DNA of 64,000 bases, taken from Kitasatospora sp. NBC_00240. GTDB taxonomy: Bacteria; Actinomycetota; Actinomycetes; Streptomycetales; Streptomycetaceae. A model generated the notes under the pieces. It was not told the DNA's origin and did not search any database. It saw only the letters and a list, made by a program, of their open reading frames with translations. Made by a program: the position numbers and the translations under genes. The stretch covers positions 4,092,001-4,156,000 of the forward strand of contig NZ_JAPEMU010000001.1 in NCBI RefSeq assembly GCF_026342405.1, written 5' to 3'. Below, piece by piece: positions 33,170 through 41,695 of this stretch (the stretch's first letter is position 1; the number at the start of each line of letters is the position of its first letter).

Positions 33170-34771
33170 ATGGCCCGTACGCTGAACCAGCCCGCGCACA
33201 AGCGCCGGCGAAGCACCCTGCCCGCCCTCGCGGCCGGCACCACGGCCCTCGCGCTGGCCGGCACCGGCCTGGCCCTGTTCGCGGGCGGCGCCAGCGCCGC
33301 CGTCGGCAACGTGGCGACCAACGGCGGCTTCGAGAACGGTCTGACCGGCTGGAGCTGTGTCGGCGCCACGAGCGCGGTCAGCACCCCGGTCCACTCCGGC
33401 ACCGGCGCGCTCAAGGCGACCCCGGGCGCCGGCGACACCGCCGAGTGCCGCCAGACCGTCTCCGTGCTCCCCAACACCAGCTACACGCTGAGCGGTTGGG
33501 TCCAGGGCCCGTACGTCTACCTCGGCGCCAGCGGCACCGGCGGCACCGACCCGAGCACCTGGTCGAACCAGAGCACCTGGAACCAGCTCAGCACCACCTT
33601 CACCACCGGCGCCACCACCAACACCGTCACGCTCTACGTGCACGGCTGGTACGGCCAGGCCACCTACGGCGCCGACGACATCACCCTGACCGGCCCGGCC
33701 GGCACCGCCTCGCCGAGCCCGACGGTCACCCCGACCGCCACGCCCACCGCGACCAGCTCGCCGACGGCCACCAGCTCCCCGACGGCCACCAAGTCGCCGA
33801 CCGCCACCCCCACGGCCACCGCCTCCCCGACCGCCACGCCCACCGCGACGGCGACGCCCACCCAGCCCGCCACCGGGCTGCCCAAGCACGCGGTGACCGG
33901 CTACTGGCAGAACTTCGACAACGGCGCCACCGTCCAGCGCCTGCGTGACGTCCAGAGCGCGTACGACATCATCGCGGTGTCCTTCGCCGACGCCACCACC
34001 ACGCCCGGCGGGATCAGCTTCACCCTCGACCCGAAGCTCTCCACCGCGCTCGGCGGCTACACCGACGCCGACTTCAAGGCCGACATCGCCGCCAAGCGCG
34101 CGGCCGGCAAGAAGGTCGTCCTCTCGGTCGGCGGGCAGAACGGCGCGATCAGCGTCGCCAACTCCGCCGCCGCGACCACCTTCGCCAACAACGCGTACGC
34201 GCTGATCCAGCAGTACGGGTTCGACGGGGTCGACATCGACCTGGAGAACGGCGTCGACGCCACCTACATGGCGCAGTCGCTGCACACCCTGGCGGGCAAG
34301 GTCGGCTCCGGCTTCATCCTGACCATGGCCCCCGAGACCATCGGGATGTACAGCACCGCCGGCAACTACTTCCAGCTGGCGCTGAACGTCAAGGACATCC
34401 TGACCGTCGTCAACACCCAGTTCTACAACTCGGGCGGCATGAACGGCTGCGACGGCAAGGTCTACAACCAGGGCAGCATCGACTTCATCACCGCCCAGAT
34501 CTGCACCCACATCCAGGGCGGCCTGCGGCCCGACCAGGTCGGCATCGGCGTCCCGGCGTCCACCAAGGGCGCGGGCAGCGGCTACGTCTCCTCCACCGTC
34601 GTCAACAACGCGCTGGACTGCCTGGCCACCGGCAACCACTGCGGCAGCTTCGTCCCGCCGGCCAAGTGGCCGACCATCCGCGGCGTCATGACCTGGTCCA
34701 CCAACTGGGACGCGGCCAACAACAACGACTTCTCCAACAACGTGGGCAGCTACGTCCACAACATGCCGTAA
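33170..34771 (+). CDS. Secreted GH18 chitinase with N-terminal carbohydrate-binding module
   Basis: 533 residues from ATG 33170, after AGGAG at 11 bases. A Tat-like signal (KRRRSTLPALAAGTTALALAG) ends near ASA at 43. Residues 44-180 form a jelly-roll CBM (NVATNGGFENGLTGW), then a Thr/Pro/Ser linker of SPTAT-type repeats (about 181-243), then the GH18 domain. The catalytic signature DGVDIDLE is at 352-359 with Glu359 as proton donor; LSVGGQNG is the other family motif. It degrades chitin outside the cell. The dre site upstream couples it to GlcNAc signalling. I recall a homologue (chiA, SCO5003) at this place in S. coelicolor. Confidence 0.94.
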   Translation: MARTLNQPAHKRRRSTLPALAAGTTALALAGTGLALFAGGASAAVGNVATNGGFENGLTGWSCVGATSAVSTPVHSGTGALKATPGAGDTAECRQTVSVLPNTSYTLSGWVQGPYVYLGASGTGGTDPSTWSNQSTWNQLSTTFTTGATTNTVTLYVHGWYGQATYGADDITLTGPAGTASPSPTVTPTATPTATSSPTATSSPTATKSPTATPTATASPTATPTATATPTQPATGLPKHAVTGYWQNFDNGATVQRLRDVQSAYDIIAVSFADATTTPGGISFTLDPKLSTALGGYTDADFKADIAAKRAAGKKVVLSVGGQNGAISVANSAAATTFANNAYALIQQYGFDGVDIDLENGVDATYMAQSLHTLAGKVGSGFILTMAPETIGMYSTAGNYFQLALNVKDILTVVNTQFYNSGGMNGCDGKVYNQGSIDFITAQICTHIQGGLRPDQVGIGVPASTKGAGSGYVSSTVVNNALDCLATGNHCGSFVPPAKWPTIRGVMTWSTNWDAANNNDFSNNVGSYVHNMP

Positions 34772-34820
34772 CTCTCCCCGGCGCGCCGCTCCTTGAGGGT
34801 GGAGTACGCGCGCCCACGGC

Positions 34821-34855
34821 GGGGCCCGCCGCACCGACCAGGTGCGGCGGGCCCC
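34821..34855. terminator. Terminator after the chitinase gene
   Basis: GGGGCCCGCCGCACC (34821-34835) pairs perfectly with 34841-34855 around GACCA, 50 bases after the stop; the prepilin peptidase converges from the other side. Confidence 0.85.
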
Positions 34856-34977
34856 GACCGCGTTCGGGCCGGAGCGGGCGGACCCCACGACGGGGGCCGG
34901 GGCAAGGGCCGGAGCGGCAGGACCCCACGGCGGGGCCGGGGCACGGACCGCAGCGGCCGGACGGGCGCGCGGAGCGG

Positions 34978-35703
34978 TCAGCGCTGGGCCAGCAGGACGG
35001 CGCCGAGCGTACCCAGCAGCATGAACGGGCCGTAGGGGATCTCCAGCCCGCGCACCGGGCGGCGCCGGACCAGCTCCGCGACCGCCCGGCCGGTGCCCCA
35101 CAGCGCCCCCAGCGCGGAGGCCAGGAAGAGCGCGACGAACGCCGGGCCCCACCCGTAGAAGCCGAGCAGTGCCCCGAGGCCGAGCGCCAGTTTGGCGTCA
35201 CCGAGGCCGATCAGTCCGAACCAGGCCGGCAGCTCGAACAGCGCGCCGGCCACCAGCGCCACCAGCAGGCAGCGCAGCAGCACCCCGGGGTGTCCGTCCG
35301 CCAGCGCCGCCGGCACCAGCAGCAGCGCGACGCCGCCCCCGAGGCACCCGGTCACCCGGTCCGGCAGCCGCCGCACCGCGCCGTCCACGAAGCCGAGCGG
35401 CACCCCGCACAGCACCGCCCAGAGCAGCAGCAGCCCCTCCACCGGCGCGGCGGCCGCCAGCGCGAGGCCCGCCGCACCCCCCGCGGCCAGTTCGACCAGG
35501 CCCGCGCCCGGGCCGAGCCGCCCGCCGCACCCGCGGCACCGGCCGGTCGGCGACAGCGCCCGGACCGGCCGACCGCACGCCGAACAGGCCGTCCGCAGCG
35601 GGTCCTCGGCCGTCGGTACGGCGTGCCGGACCACCACCGCCCGGAGCAGCGGCGCCGCCGCCAGTCCGGCCACCGCACCCAGCATCGGACCGTTCACGGC
35701 CAC
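34978..35703 (-). CDS. A24-family prepilin peptidase
   Basis: About 241 residues from GTG 35703; GTG 35697 and ATG 35685 are alternative starts. The protein has about seven hydrophobic helices and a cytoplasmic zinc-binding loop with Cys 40, 43, 56 and 59 (CSACG, CRGCG). The two catalytic aspartates are Asp107 in FVDGAVRRLPDR and Asp169 in GLGDAKLALGLG, the GD-x-K motif. It should process, and perhaps N-methylate, type IV pilin-like or Flp/Tad signal sequences. No pilin or secretion gene is adjacent, so its substrates lie elsewhere. Confidence 0.88.
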   Translation of the reverse strand: MAVNGPMLGAVAGLAAAPLLRAVVVRHAVPTAEDPLRTACSACGRPVRALSPTGRCRGCGGRLGPGAGLVELAAGGAAGLALAAAAPVEGLLLLWAVLCGVPLGFVDGAVRRLPDRVTGCLGGGVALLLVPAALADGHPGVLLRCLLVALVAGALFELPAWFGLIGLGDAKLALGLGALLGFYGWGPAFVALFLASALGALWGTGRAVAELVRRRPVRGLEIPYGPFMLLGTLGAVLLAQR

Positions 35704-35828
35704 CCCCGTCTCGCTCTCCCGGACCGTCAAGTCCCCCGGCCCGTATACCCGGGCCTGTCGGTCCGGGCACTTCGCGGGCTCGGTTAGAGTCTGGTGCTTT
35801 CCATGCCACACCATTGACGGGGGATGTT

Positions 35829-36539
35829 TTGAAGCCCATGCACACCATCCTGCGCGCGGCCGTTCCGGCCGCGGCGCTGGCCCTGCTGCTGACCGGCTGC
35901 GGCCCGGACAACGGCAACGACCCGGTCGCCCCGGGCGCCGACGGCGCGGCGCCGACCGCCACCGCGGGCGGCGACGCCCCGGGCGGGACGCCGACCGACG
36001 GCAGCACCGGCGGTTCGAACGGCGGGGGTTCGAACGGCGGCGCGAGCGGCGGGCCGAGCGCGGCGGCGAGCGCCCCGGGTGGCAGCGGCGGGGGCAGCGG
36101 CAGCTACGCCAGTCCGCTCGGCCCGACCGCCACCGGCACCTACACCGGCAAGAGCAAGGCCGACCTGGCGCCGGTCAGTACGGTCAAGGGCAACATCGCC
36201 GACCTGGCCCCGCTGAAGCTCGCCGCGGGCGACACCAACGGCAAGACGCCGTACTACATCACCGTGTCGTACACCAACCGCTCGGGTGCCACGGTGGCCG
36301 ACGACTACTTCATGCAGCGCGTCACGGTGAAGACCGCGGAGAGCGGCGACGCGATCTTCCAGGCCGGCACCACCAAGTCGATCGCGGCCTGCGCGGCCGG
36401 CGAGAAGCCCGCGCCGCTGGCGGACGGCCAGACCCGGAAGTCCTGCGGGATCTACCTCGTGCCGACCAACGCCGTACCGAAGTTCCTCGTCTACGGCTCG
36501 ATCATGGACACCAAGCCGCTGATCTGGAAGCTCGGCTGA
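35829..36539 (+). CDS. Secreted lipoprotein with Gly/Ser-rich linker
   Basis: About 236 residues from TTG 35829, which GGGGGA precedes at about five bases; ATG 35838 is the alternative. A lipoprotein signal with lipobox LLTGC places the lipid on Cys24. Residues 25-100 are a flexible linker of Gly, Ser, Ala, Thr. The remaining ~135 residues form a beta-rich domain (YYITVSYTNRSGATVADDYFMQRVTVKT, AACAAGEKPAPLADGQTRKSCGIYLVP) with two cysteines placed for a disulfide. I do not recognise the domain; it looks like a substrate- or surface-binding module. It ends at a 13-base hairpin. Confidence 0.8.
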   Translation: MKPMHTILRAAVPAAALALLLTGCGPDNGNDPVAPGADGAAPTATAGGDAPGGTPTDGSTGGSNGGGSNGGASGGPSAAASAPGGSGGGSGSYASPLGPTATGTYTGKSKADLAPVSTVKGNIADLAPLKLAAGDTNGKTPYYITVSYTNRSGATVADDYFMQRVTVKTAESGDAIFQAGTTKSIAACAAGEKPAPLADGQTRKSCGIYLVPTNAVPKFLVYGSIMDTKPLIWKLG

Positions 36540-36569
36540 GTCCGGCCACGCGGGCCTGACGCCCCGACC

Positions 36570-36613
36570 GGCGCGGCGGCCGGCCCCTCTCCTCCAGGGA
36601 CGGCCGCCGCGCC
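36570..36613 (+). terminator. Terminator after the lipoprotein gene
   Basis: GGCGCGGCGGCCG (36570-36582) pairs perfectly with 36601-36613 with an 18-base loop, 30 bases after the stop. Confidence 0.75.
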
Positions 36614-36694
36614 CGGCCGGCCCGCCGGGACGCCTCCGGCGGGGCGGCGCGTCCACGTGGCAGACGACACGCCCGTACGCGGGCCCCGGACCCG

Positions 36695-36700
36695 TAAAGT
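36695..36700 (+). promoter_or_regulatory. -10 hexamer for leaderless aminotransferase transcript
   Basis: TAAAGT lies eight bases before ATG 36709, without a clear ribosome-binding site. Confidence 0.45.
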
Positions 36701-36708
36701 AAGCAGGC

Positions 36709-37923
36709 ATGCAGGTCATCCAGTCCAGCAAGCTCGCCAATGTCTGCTACGACATCCGCGGCCCGGTGCTCGACGAGGCGATGCGACTGGAGGACCAGGG
36801 CCATCGCATCCTCAAGCTGAACACGGGCAACCCCGCGCTCTTCGGTTTCGAGGCTCCCCCGGAGATCCTCCAGGACATCCTGCGCAACCTCTCCACCGCG
36901 CACGGCTACGGGGATTCCAAGGGCCTGCTCTCCGCCCGCCGAGCCGTGGTCATGCACTACGAGGAGCGCGGCCTGCACGGGTTCACCGTCGAGGACGTCT
37001 TCCTCGGCAACGGCGTCTCGGAGCTGATCCAGCTCGCGATGACCGCCCTGCTGGACGACGGCGACGAGGTGCTCGTCCCCGCGCCGGACTACCCGCTGTG
37101 GACGGCCTCGGTCAGCCTGGCCGGCGGAACGGCCGTGCACTACCGCTGCGACGAGCAGGCGGAGTGGTACCCGGACCTGGTGGACATCGAGTCCAAGGTC
37201 ACCGACCGCACCCGGGCGATCGTGGTGATCAACCCGAACAACCCGACCGGTGCTGTGTACCCGCGCGAGATCCTGGAAGGAATCGTCGAGATCGCCCGCC
37301 GCCACCAGCTGGTGATCTACGCGGACGAGATCTACGACAAGATCCTCTATGACGGCGTCGAGCACATCCCGCTGGCCACCCTGGCGCCGGACCTCTTCTG
37401 CGTCACCTTCAACGGACTCTCCAAGGCCTACCGGGTGGCGGGCTTCCGCTCCGGCTGGATGGTGCTCTCCGGCGACCGGCAGCGGGCGGGCAGCTACATC
37501 GAGGGCCTCACCGTGCTGGCCTCGATGCGGCTCTGCGCCAACATGCCGGCCCAGCACGCGGTGGCCGCGGCGCTCGGCGGGCGGCAGTCGATCAAGGACC
37601 TGATCCTGCCGGGCGGCCGGCTGCTGGAGTCGCGCGACGCGGCGTACAAGCTGCTGAACGAGATCCCGGGCGTCAGCTGCGTCAAGCCGAAGGGCGCGCT
37701 GTACGCGTTCCCGCGGCTGGACCCGAACGTCTACAAGATCAAGGACGACGCTCAGATGGTGCTGGACCTGCTGCGCTCGCAGCAGATCCTGCTGGTCCAG
37801 GGCACCGGTTTCAACTGGCCGGAGCCGGACCACTTCCGCCTGGTCACGCTGCCCAGGGCCGAGGAGATCACCGACGCGGTGACCCGGATCGGCGACTTCC
37901 TCAGCGGGTACGCCCAGCCGTAG
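36709..37923 (+). CDS. AlaA-type class I aminotransferase
   Basis: 404 residues. The sequence follows the AlaA/AlaT glutamate-pyruvate transaminase pattern of fold-type I PLP enzymes: RILKLNTGNPALFGFEAP at the N terminus, VFLGNGVSELIQLAMTALLDDGDEVLVPAPDYPLW, VVINPNNPTGAVYP and YADEIYDKILYDG, with the Schiff-base Lys239 in FNGLSKAYRVAGFRSGW. It probably makes alanine from pyruvate and glutamate. Class I aminotransferases are hard to separate by eye, so the substrate is inferred from overall resemblance and no symbol is given. Confidence 0.88.
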   Translation: MQVIQSSKLANVCYDIRGPVLDEAMRLEDQGHRILKLNTGNPALFGFEAPPEILQDILRNLSTAHGYGDSKGLLSARRAVVMHYEERGLHGFTVEDVFLGNGVSELIQLAMTALLDDGDEVLVPAPDYPLWTASVSLAGGTAVHYRCDEQAEWYPDLVDIESKVTDRTRAIVVINPNNPTGAVYPREILEGIVEIARRHQLVIYADEIYDKILYDGVEHIPLATLAPDLFCVTFNGLSKAYRVAGFRSGWMVLSGDRQRAGSYIEGLTVLASMRLCANMPAQHAVAAALGGRQSIKDLILPGGRLLESRDAAYKLLNEIPGVSCVKPKGALYAFPRLDPNVYKIKDDAQMVLDLLRSQQILLVQGTGFNWPEPDHFRLVTLPRAEEITDAVTRIGDFLSGYAQP

Positions 37924-38094
37924 CGGGCCCCACCCGGCACGGACGGACCACCCGGCACGGACCGCGGAGCCCGTCGGCACGAGCGCCCCGCCGCCCGACC
38001 GGGCCGGGACATGCCTACGGCCGGAGACCCGATCCGGACGATCCCCCGGCCCGTTCGGGCGGCGGGTTCGTCCGGCCGGGGCTCCGGCCGTAGG

Positions 38095-38123
38095 GGCCGG
38101 CCGGCGTGTTCCGCCGGCCGGCC
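38095..38123 (-). terminator. Terminator after PEP carboxykinase
   Basis: GGCCGGCCGGC (38095-38105) and its complement (38113-38123) with a GTGTTCC loop, nine bases beyond the pckG stop. A longer-range pair, CCTACGGCCGGAG (starting near 38014) with CTCCGGCCGTAGG (ending near 38094), frames the same region and may serve the convergent aminotransferase. Confidence 0.75.
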
Positions 38124-38131
38124 GCAGGCGG

Positions 38132-39973
38132 TCAGCCCAGGCGCTTGACCAGGGCCCGGTACTCGTCCCACAGCTCGGTGGGGGTGTGCTCGCCGAACAG
38201 CTCCAGGTGGGCCGGGACGAGCGCGGCCTCCTGGCGCCAGATGTCGGCGTCCACGGTGAAGAGCAGGTCGCGGTCGTCCTGCGACAGCTCCAGACCGGAC
38301 AGGTCGAAGGCCTCCTGGGTCGGCAGCACGCCGATCGGGGTCTCGACGCCCTCGCCGGTGCCGTCCAGCCGCTCGACGATCCACTTCAGGACCCGGCTGT
38401 TCTCGCCGTAGCCCGGCCACACGAACTTGCCCGCGCTGTTCTTGCGGAACCAGTTCACGTAGTAGATCTTCGGGAGCTTCGAGGCGTCGGCCTGCGCGCC
38501 CAGCTTCAGCCAGTGGCCGAAGTAGTCGCCCATGTTGTAGCCGCAGAACGGCAGCATCGCGAACGGGTCGCGGCGCAGCTCGCCGACCGTGCCCTCGGCG
38601 GCGGCGGTCTTCTCCGAGGCGATGTTCGCGCCCAGGAAGACGCCGTGCTGCCAGTCGAACGACTCGGTGACCAGCGGGACGGCGGTGGCGCGGCGGCCGC
38701 CGAACAGGATGGCCGAGATCGGCACGCCCGCCGGGTCCTCCCACTCCGGGGCGATCGTCGGGCACTGCGCGGCCGGGACGGCGAAGCGGGCGTTCGGGTG
38801 GGCGGCCGGGGTGCCGGACTCCGGGGTCCAGTCGTTGCCGCGCCAGTCGGTGAGGTGCGCCGGGGGCTCCTCGGTGAGGCCCTCCCACCACACGTCGCCG
38901 TCGTCGGTGAGCGCGACGTTGGTGTAGACGGTGTTGCCCCACAGCGTCTCGATGGCGTTGGCGTTGGTGTCCACGCCGGTGCCGGGCGCGACGCCGAAGA
39001 AGCCGGCCTCGGGGTTGATGGCGTAGAGCCGGCCGTCCGCGCCGAAGCGCATCCAGGCGATGTCGTCGCCGATCGTCTCGACCTTCCAGCCCGGGATGGT
39101 GGGCTGGAGCATCGCGAGGTTGGTCTTGCCGCAGGCGGACGGGAAGGCCGCGGCGACGTACTTCGGCTCCGCCTCGCCCGAGGGGCCCGCCGGCGGGGTG
39201 AGCTTGAGGACGAGCATGTGCTCGGCCAGCCAGCCCTCGTCGCGCGCCATGGTGGAGGCGATGCGCAGCGCGTAGCACTTCTTGCCGAGCAGGGCGTTGC
39301 CGCCGTAGCCGGAGCCGAAGGACCAGATCTCGCGGGTCTCGGGGAAGTGCGAGATGTACTTGGTGCTGCTGCACGGCCACGGGACGTCCGCCTGGCCCTC
39401 GGCCAGCGGGGCGCCGACGGTGTGCACGGCCTTGACGAAGTCGCCGTCCTCGCCGAGCTGGTCGATCACGGCCTGGCCCATGCGGGTCATCACGCGCATC
39501 GACACGGCGACGTAGGCGGAGTCGGTGATCTCGACGCCGTACGCGGCCAGCGGGGAGCCGACGGGGCCCATCGAGAAGGGCACCACGTACATGGTGCGGC
39601 CCTTCATCGCGCCCTTGAACAGGCCGTTCTCGCCCTGGAAGACCTCCCGCATCTCGGCGGGCGCCTTCCAGTTGTTGGTCGGGCCGGCGTCCTTCTCCTG
39701 CTCGGAGCAGATGTAGGTGCGGTCCTCGACGCGGGCCACGTCCGTGGGGTCGGAGGCCGCGTAGTAGGAGTTCGGCCGCTTCTCCTGGTTGAGCTTCTTG
39801 AAGGTGCCCTGAGCCACCAGCAGGTCGGCGAGGCGCTGGTTCTCCTCCTCCGAGCCGTCGCACCACTCGATGCGGTCGGGCTGGGTGAGCTCCGCGATCT
39901 CGCTCACCCAGGCCAGCAGACGCTTGTGGCGGGTGGGCGCGGATGCGCTGAGAGCAGAGTTCTCGTACGACAC
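38132..39973 (-). CDS. pckG: Phosphoenolpyruvate carboxykinase (GTP)
   Basis: 613 residues, GTG start, normal for the GTP-dependent class. It converts oxaloacetate to PEP with GTP. Visible motifs: the substrate-binding PFSMGPVGSPLAAYGVEITDS, the metal and kinase-1a loop FPSACGKTNLAM at about 277-288 with the reactive hyper-conserved Cys, the kinase-2 WKVETIGDDIAWMRFG, and GVFLGANIASEKTAAAEG. Its upstream region is shared with the divergent TrhA-like gene and contains a GATTAC-6-GTAATC dyad. With glpX it supports gluconeogenesis. Confidence 0.96.
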   Translation of the reverse strand: MSYENSALSASAPTRHKRLLAWVSEIAELTQPDRIEWCDGSEEENQRLADLLVAQGTFKKLNQEKRPNSYYAASDPTDVARVEDRTYICSEQEKDAGPTNNWKAPAEMREVFQGENGLFKGAMKGRTMYVVPFSMGPVGSPLAAYGVEITDSAYVAVSMRVMTRMGQAVIDQLGEDGDFVKAVHTVGAPLAEGQADVPWPCSSTKYISHFPETREIWSFGSGYGGNALLGKKCYALRIASTMARDEGWLAEHMLVLKLTPPAGPSGEAEPKYVAAAFPSACGKTNLAMLQPTIPGWKVETIGDDIAWMRFGADGRLYAINPEAGFFGVAPGTGVDTNANAIETLWGNTVYTNVALTDDGDVWWEGLTEEPPAHLTDWRGNDWTPESGTPAAHPNARFAVPAAQCPTIAPEWEDPAGVPISAILFGGRRATAVPLVTESFDWQHGVFLGANIASEKTAAAEGTVGELRRDPFAMLPFCGYNMGDYFGHWLKLGAQADASKLPKIYYVNWFRKNSAGKFVWPGYGENSRVLKWIVERLDGTGEGVETPIGVLPTQEAFDLSGLELSQDDRDLLFTVDADIWRQEAALVPAHLELFGEHTPTELWDEYRALVKRLG

Positions 39974-40110
39974 GATCGCTCCGTTTCACGCCGTCTCGGC
40001 ACCGAGACGGCGTAGCGGGGGGTTTGAGGGTGCTTGCAGCGTAGCTCCGCCATTCGGGGCTGAACACGGCACCTTGGCGAGTTTGACGCGATTTTTACTC
40101 CTAACTGGCA

Positions 40111-40128
40111 GATTACTGGTTGGTAATC
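40111..40128. promoter_or_regulatory. Inverted repeat between pckG and the TrhA-like gene
   Basis: GATTAC-TGGTTG-GTAATC, six-base perfect arms in an AT-rich stretch (about 40080-40130), 138 bases upstream of the pckG start and 115 before the TrhA-like start. A likely operator; which gene it controls is unclear. Confidence 0.45.
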
Positions 40129-40204
40129 CGGCAGTGGCGTCCCTCCTTGAACCGTCGGGTGCCACCCCTGATTACTCCAAAACGTCCAAGAGTGACACCC
40201 GCCA

Positions 40205-40241
40205 CTACCTACGATTCAGTAACCTACGGACCCGTAGGTAG
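40205..40241 (+). promoter_or_regulatory. Nested palindromes at the start of the TrhA-like gene
   Basis: CTACCTACG (40205-40213) is the exact inverted partner of CGTAGGTAG (40233-40241), and inside it ACCTACGG-AC-CCGTAGGT (40222-40239) is a second perfect dyad; the outer right arm ends one base before the ATG at 40243. This looks like an operator covering the transcription start, or a translation-blocking hairpin. Confidence 0.55.
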
Positions 40242-40242
40242 C

Positions 40243-40932
40243 ATGTCGCGCATGACTGCGGATCAGAGCACCGCCCTCGAGGCATTCATCGCTGAGGTCA
40301 AACCCAAGTGGCGCGGGTGGCTGCACGCCGGGATGTTCCCGGCCTCGGTGGCCGCCGGAATCGTGCTGATCTGCCTCGCCGGATCGACCTCGGCGAAGAT
40401 CGCGTGCGCGATCTACTCGGTGAGCGCCTGGCTGCTGTTCGGCGTCAGCGCGGTCTACCACCGCTTCACCTGGGGCCCGCGCGGCGACGCCGTGCTGCGG
40501 CGCCTCGACCACGCGAACATCTTCCTGATCATCGCGGGCTCGTACACCCCGTTCACCATCCTGCTGCTGGACGGCGGCCGGCAGCAGACGCTGCTCTGGC
40601 TGGTCTGGGGCGGAGCGCTCGCGGGAATAGCGTTCCGGGTCTTCTGGGTCGGCGCCCCGCGCTGGCTCTACACGCCCTGCTACCTGGCGCTCGGCTGGGC
40701 CGCGGTCTTCTTCCTGCCCGACATGATCCGCACCGGCGGCGCCGCGGTGATCACCCTCATGATCGTCGGTGGTGTCCTCTACAGCCTCGGCGGCGTGGTC
40801 TACGGGCTCAAGCGGCCGAACCCGTCACCGCAGTGGTTCGGGTTCCACGAGGTCTTCCACGCCTTCACGCTGGGTGCCTTCATCTGCCAGTACGTAGGCG
40901 TCTCGCTGGTGGCCTACACGGTGGCCGGCTGA
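40243..40932 (+). CDS. TrhA/hemolysin III-family seven-helix membrane protein
   Basis: 229 residues from ATG 40243 (ATG 40252 also in frame). Seven hydrophobic helices with the PAQR-type metal site: SAVYHRFTW near helix 2, RRLDHANIFLIIAGSYTPFTIL, and HEVFHAFTLGAFICQYVGV near the C terminus supply the conserved Ser/His/Asp/His cluster. In other bacteria this family (YqfA/TrhA) tunes membrane lipid homeostasis; the hemolysin name is historical. The start codon sits directly behind nested palindromes, with no normal ribosome-binding site. Confidence 0.9.
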   Translation: MSRMTADQSTALEAFIAEVKPKWRGWLHAGMFPASVAAGIVLICLAGSTSAKIACAIYSVSAWLLFGVSAVYHRFTWGPRGDAVLRRLDHANIFLIIAGSYTPFTILLLDGGRQQTLLWLVWGGALAGIAFRVFWVGAPRWLYTPCYLALGWAAVFFLPDMIRTGGAAVITLMIVGGVLYSLGGVVYGLKRPNPSPQWFGFHEVFHAFTLGAFICQYVGVSLVAYTVAG

Positions 40933-41226
40933 CCCGGTACGGCGCGCCGCCCGGGCGTCCAACGCCTCCTGGGCCCGCCGGCAGCGCTCGCAGTGCGCCG
41001 CCGGCGGCCGCGCCGCCCCCCGCGGGGCCGCACCGCGTGGCAGGTGCGCAAGGCGGAAGCGCCGCGCCACGTGCACCATCACCAGCAACGCCTCGACACC
41101 GGCCACACCGAGCACCAGCGCCGCCCCGTTGATCAGGTAGGCCGCCACCACGGCCAGCGCGGCCGCCACCACGACGACCGGCCCCCACACCTGTGCCCCC
41201 GTCGAACCCTTCGTCGGCATCGGCAT
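40825..41226 (-). CDS. Small two-helix membrane protein overlapping the TrhA-like gene tail
   Basis: About 133 residues from ATG 41226; ATG 41220 has the better ribosome-binding site (GGAAGGG at seven bases). Two hydrophobic helices (VVVVAAALAVVAAYLING and LVLGVAGVEALLVMVHVA) are followed by an Arg/Ala-rich cytoplasmic tail with CERCRR. The family is unknown. Its 3' end runs about 108 bases into the 3' end of the convergent TrhA-like gene, so the last third of the frame may be non-native; a shorter product after a frameshift cannot be excluded. Confidence 0.5.
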   Translation of the reverse strand: MPMPTKGSTGAQVWGPVVVVAAALAVVAAYLINGAALVLGVAGVEALLVMVHVARRFRLAHLPRGAAPRGAARPPAAHCERCRRAQEALDARAARRTGSAGHRVGHQRDAYVLADEGTQREGVEDLVEPEPLR

Positions 41227-41642
41227 TCCCTTCCCCGCAGGCTCGTGGTCGGCTCCTGCCGCCCCACCCCTTCTCTGCTCCCGGCAGTTCCCGGTCGCCA
41301 TTGACCGATTGCCACATTCTATCTACCGACAGTGATCCTAGGGCCGGTCGGGACGGCTAACGGGGGGTCAACGCTTCGTCAATTTCCTGTGCTTGACCGC
41401 GATTTAGCATACCGGTCACGGAATGCGACGGTTTACGCACAGCGACCGCGGGCTGCCGTAACGCCCTCGAACGGCCACGGGTCGGGCCGGCCCGGGGGCG
41501 CCTGCCGCCAGGCGTCCCCGGAAACGGCCTCCCCGGCCGGCCACCCGCTCCGGGCTCCCGTGCCGGACCCCGACTCCGGACTCCGGCTCCGGGCTCCGGC
41601 TCCGGGCTCTCCCGCTCCGGGTACCCGCTCCGGACACGGCGA
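41227..41642. other. Intergenic region with degenerate CTCCGG repeats
   Basis: About 400 bases without a gene. An AT-richer stretch (about 41300-41440) gives way to degenerate repeats of CTCCGG/GCTCCGGG at 41571-41632, just before the terminator of the secreted-protein operon. Confidence 0.4.
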
Positions 41643-41677
41643 AGCGGCGGACCCCGTGACGTACCGGATCCGCCGCT
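41643..41677 (-). terminator. Terminator of the secreted peptidase operon
   Basis: AGCGGCGGA (41643-41651) pairs with TCCGCCGCT (41669-41677); the stem can be extended with one bulge. It lies 19 bases beyond the stop of the tail-anchored gene. Confidence 0.55.
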
Positions 41678-41695
41678 CCCACCGCACCGCAGGCG

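Noticed and set aside
38186..40015. 609-residue plus-strand ORF opposite pckG
   Set aside because: Antisense shadow of a full-length PEP carboxykinase; Gly/Asp/Val-rich with no domains.
41571..41632. CRISPR-like array
   Set aside because: The CTCCGG units are short, degenerate and have no spacers; they are a simple GC-rich repeat.
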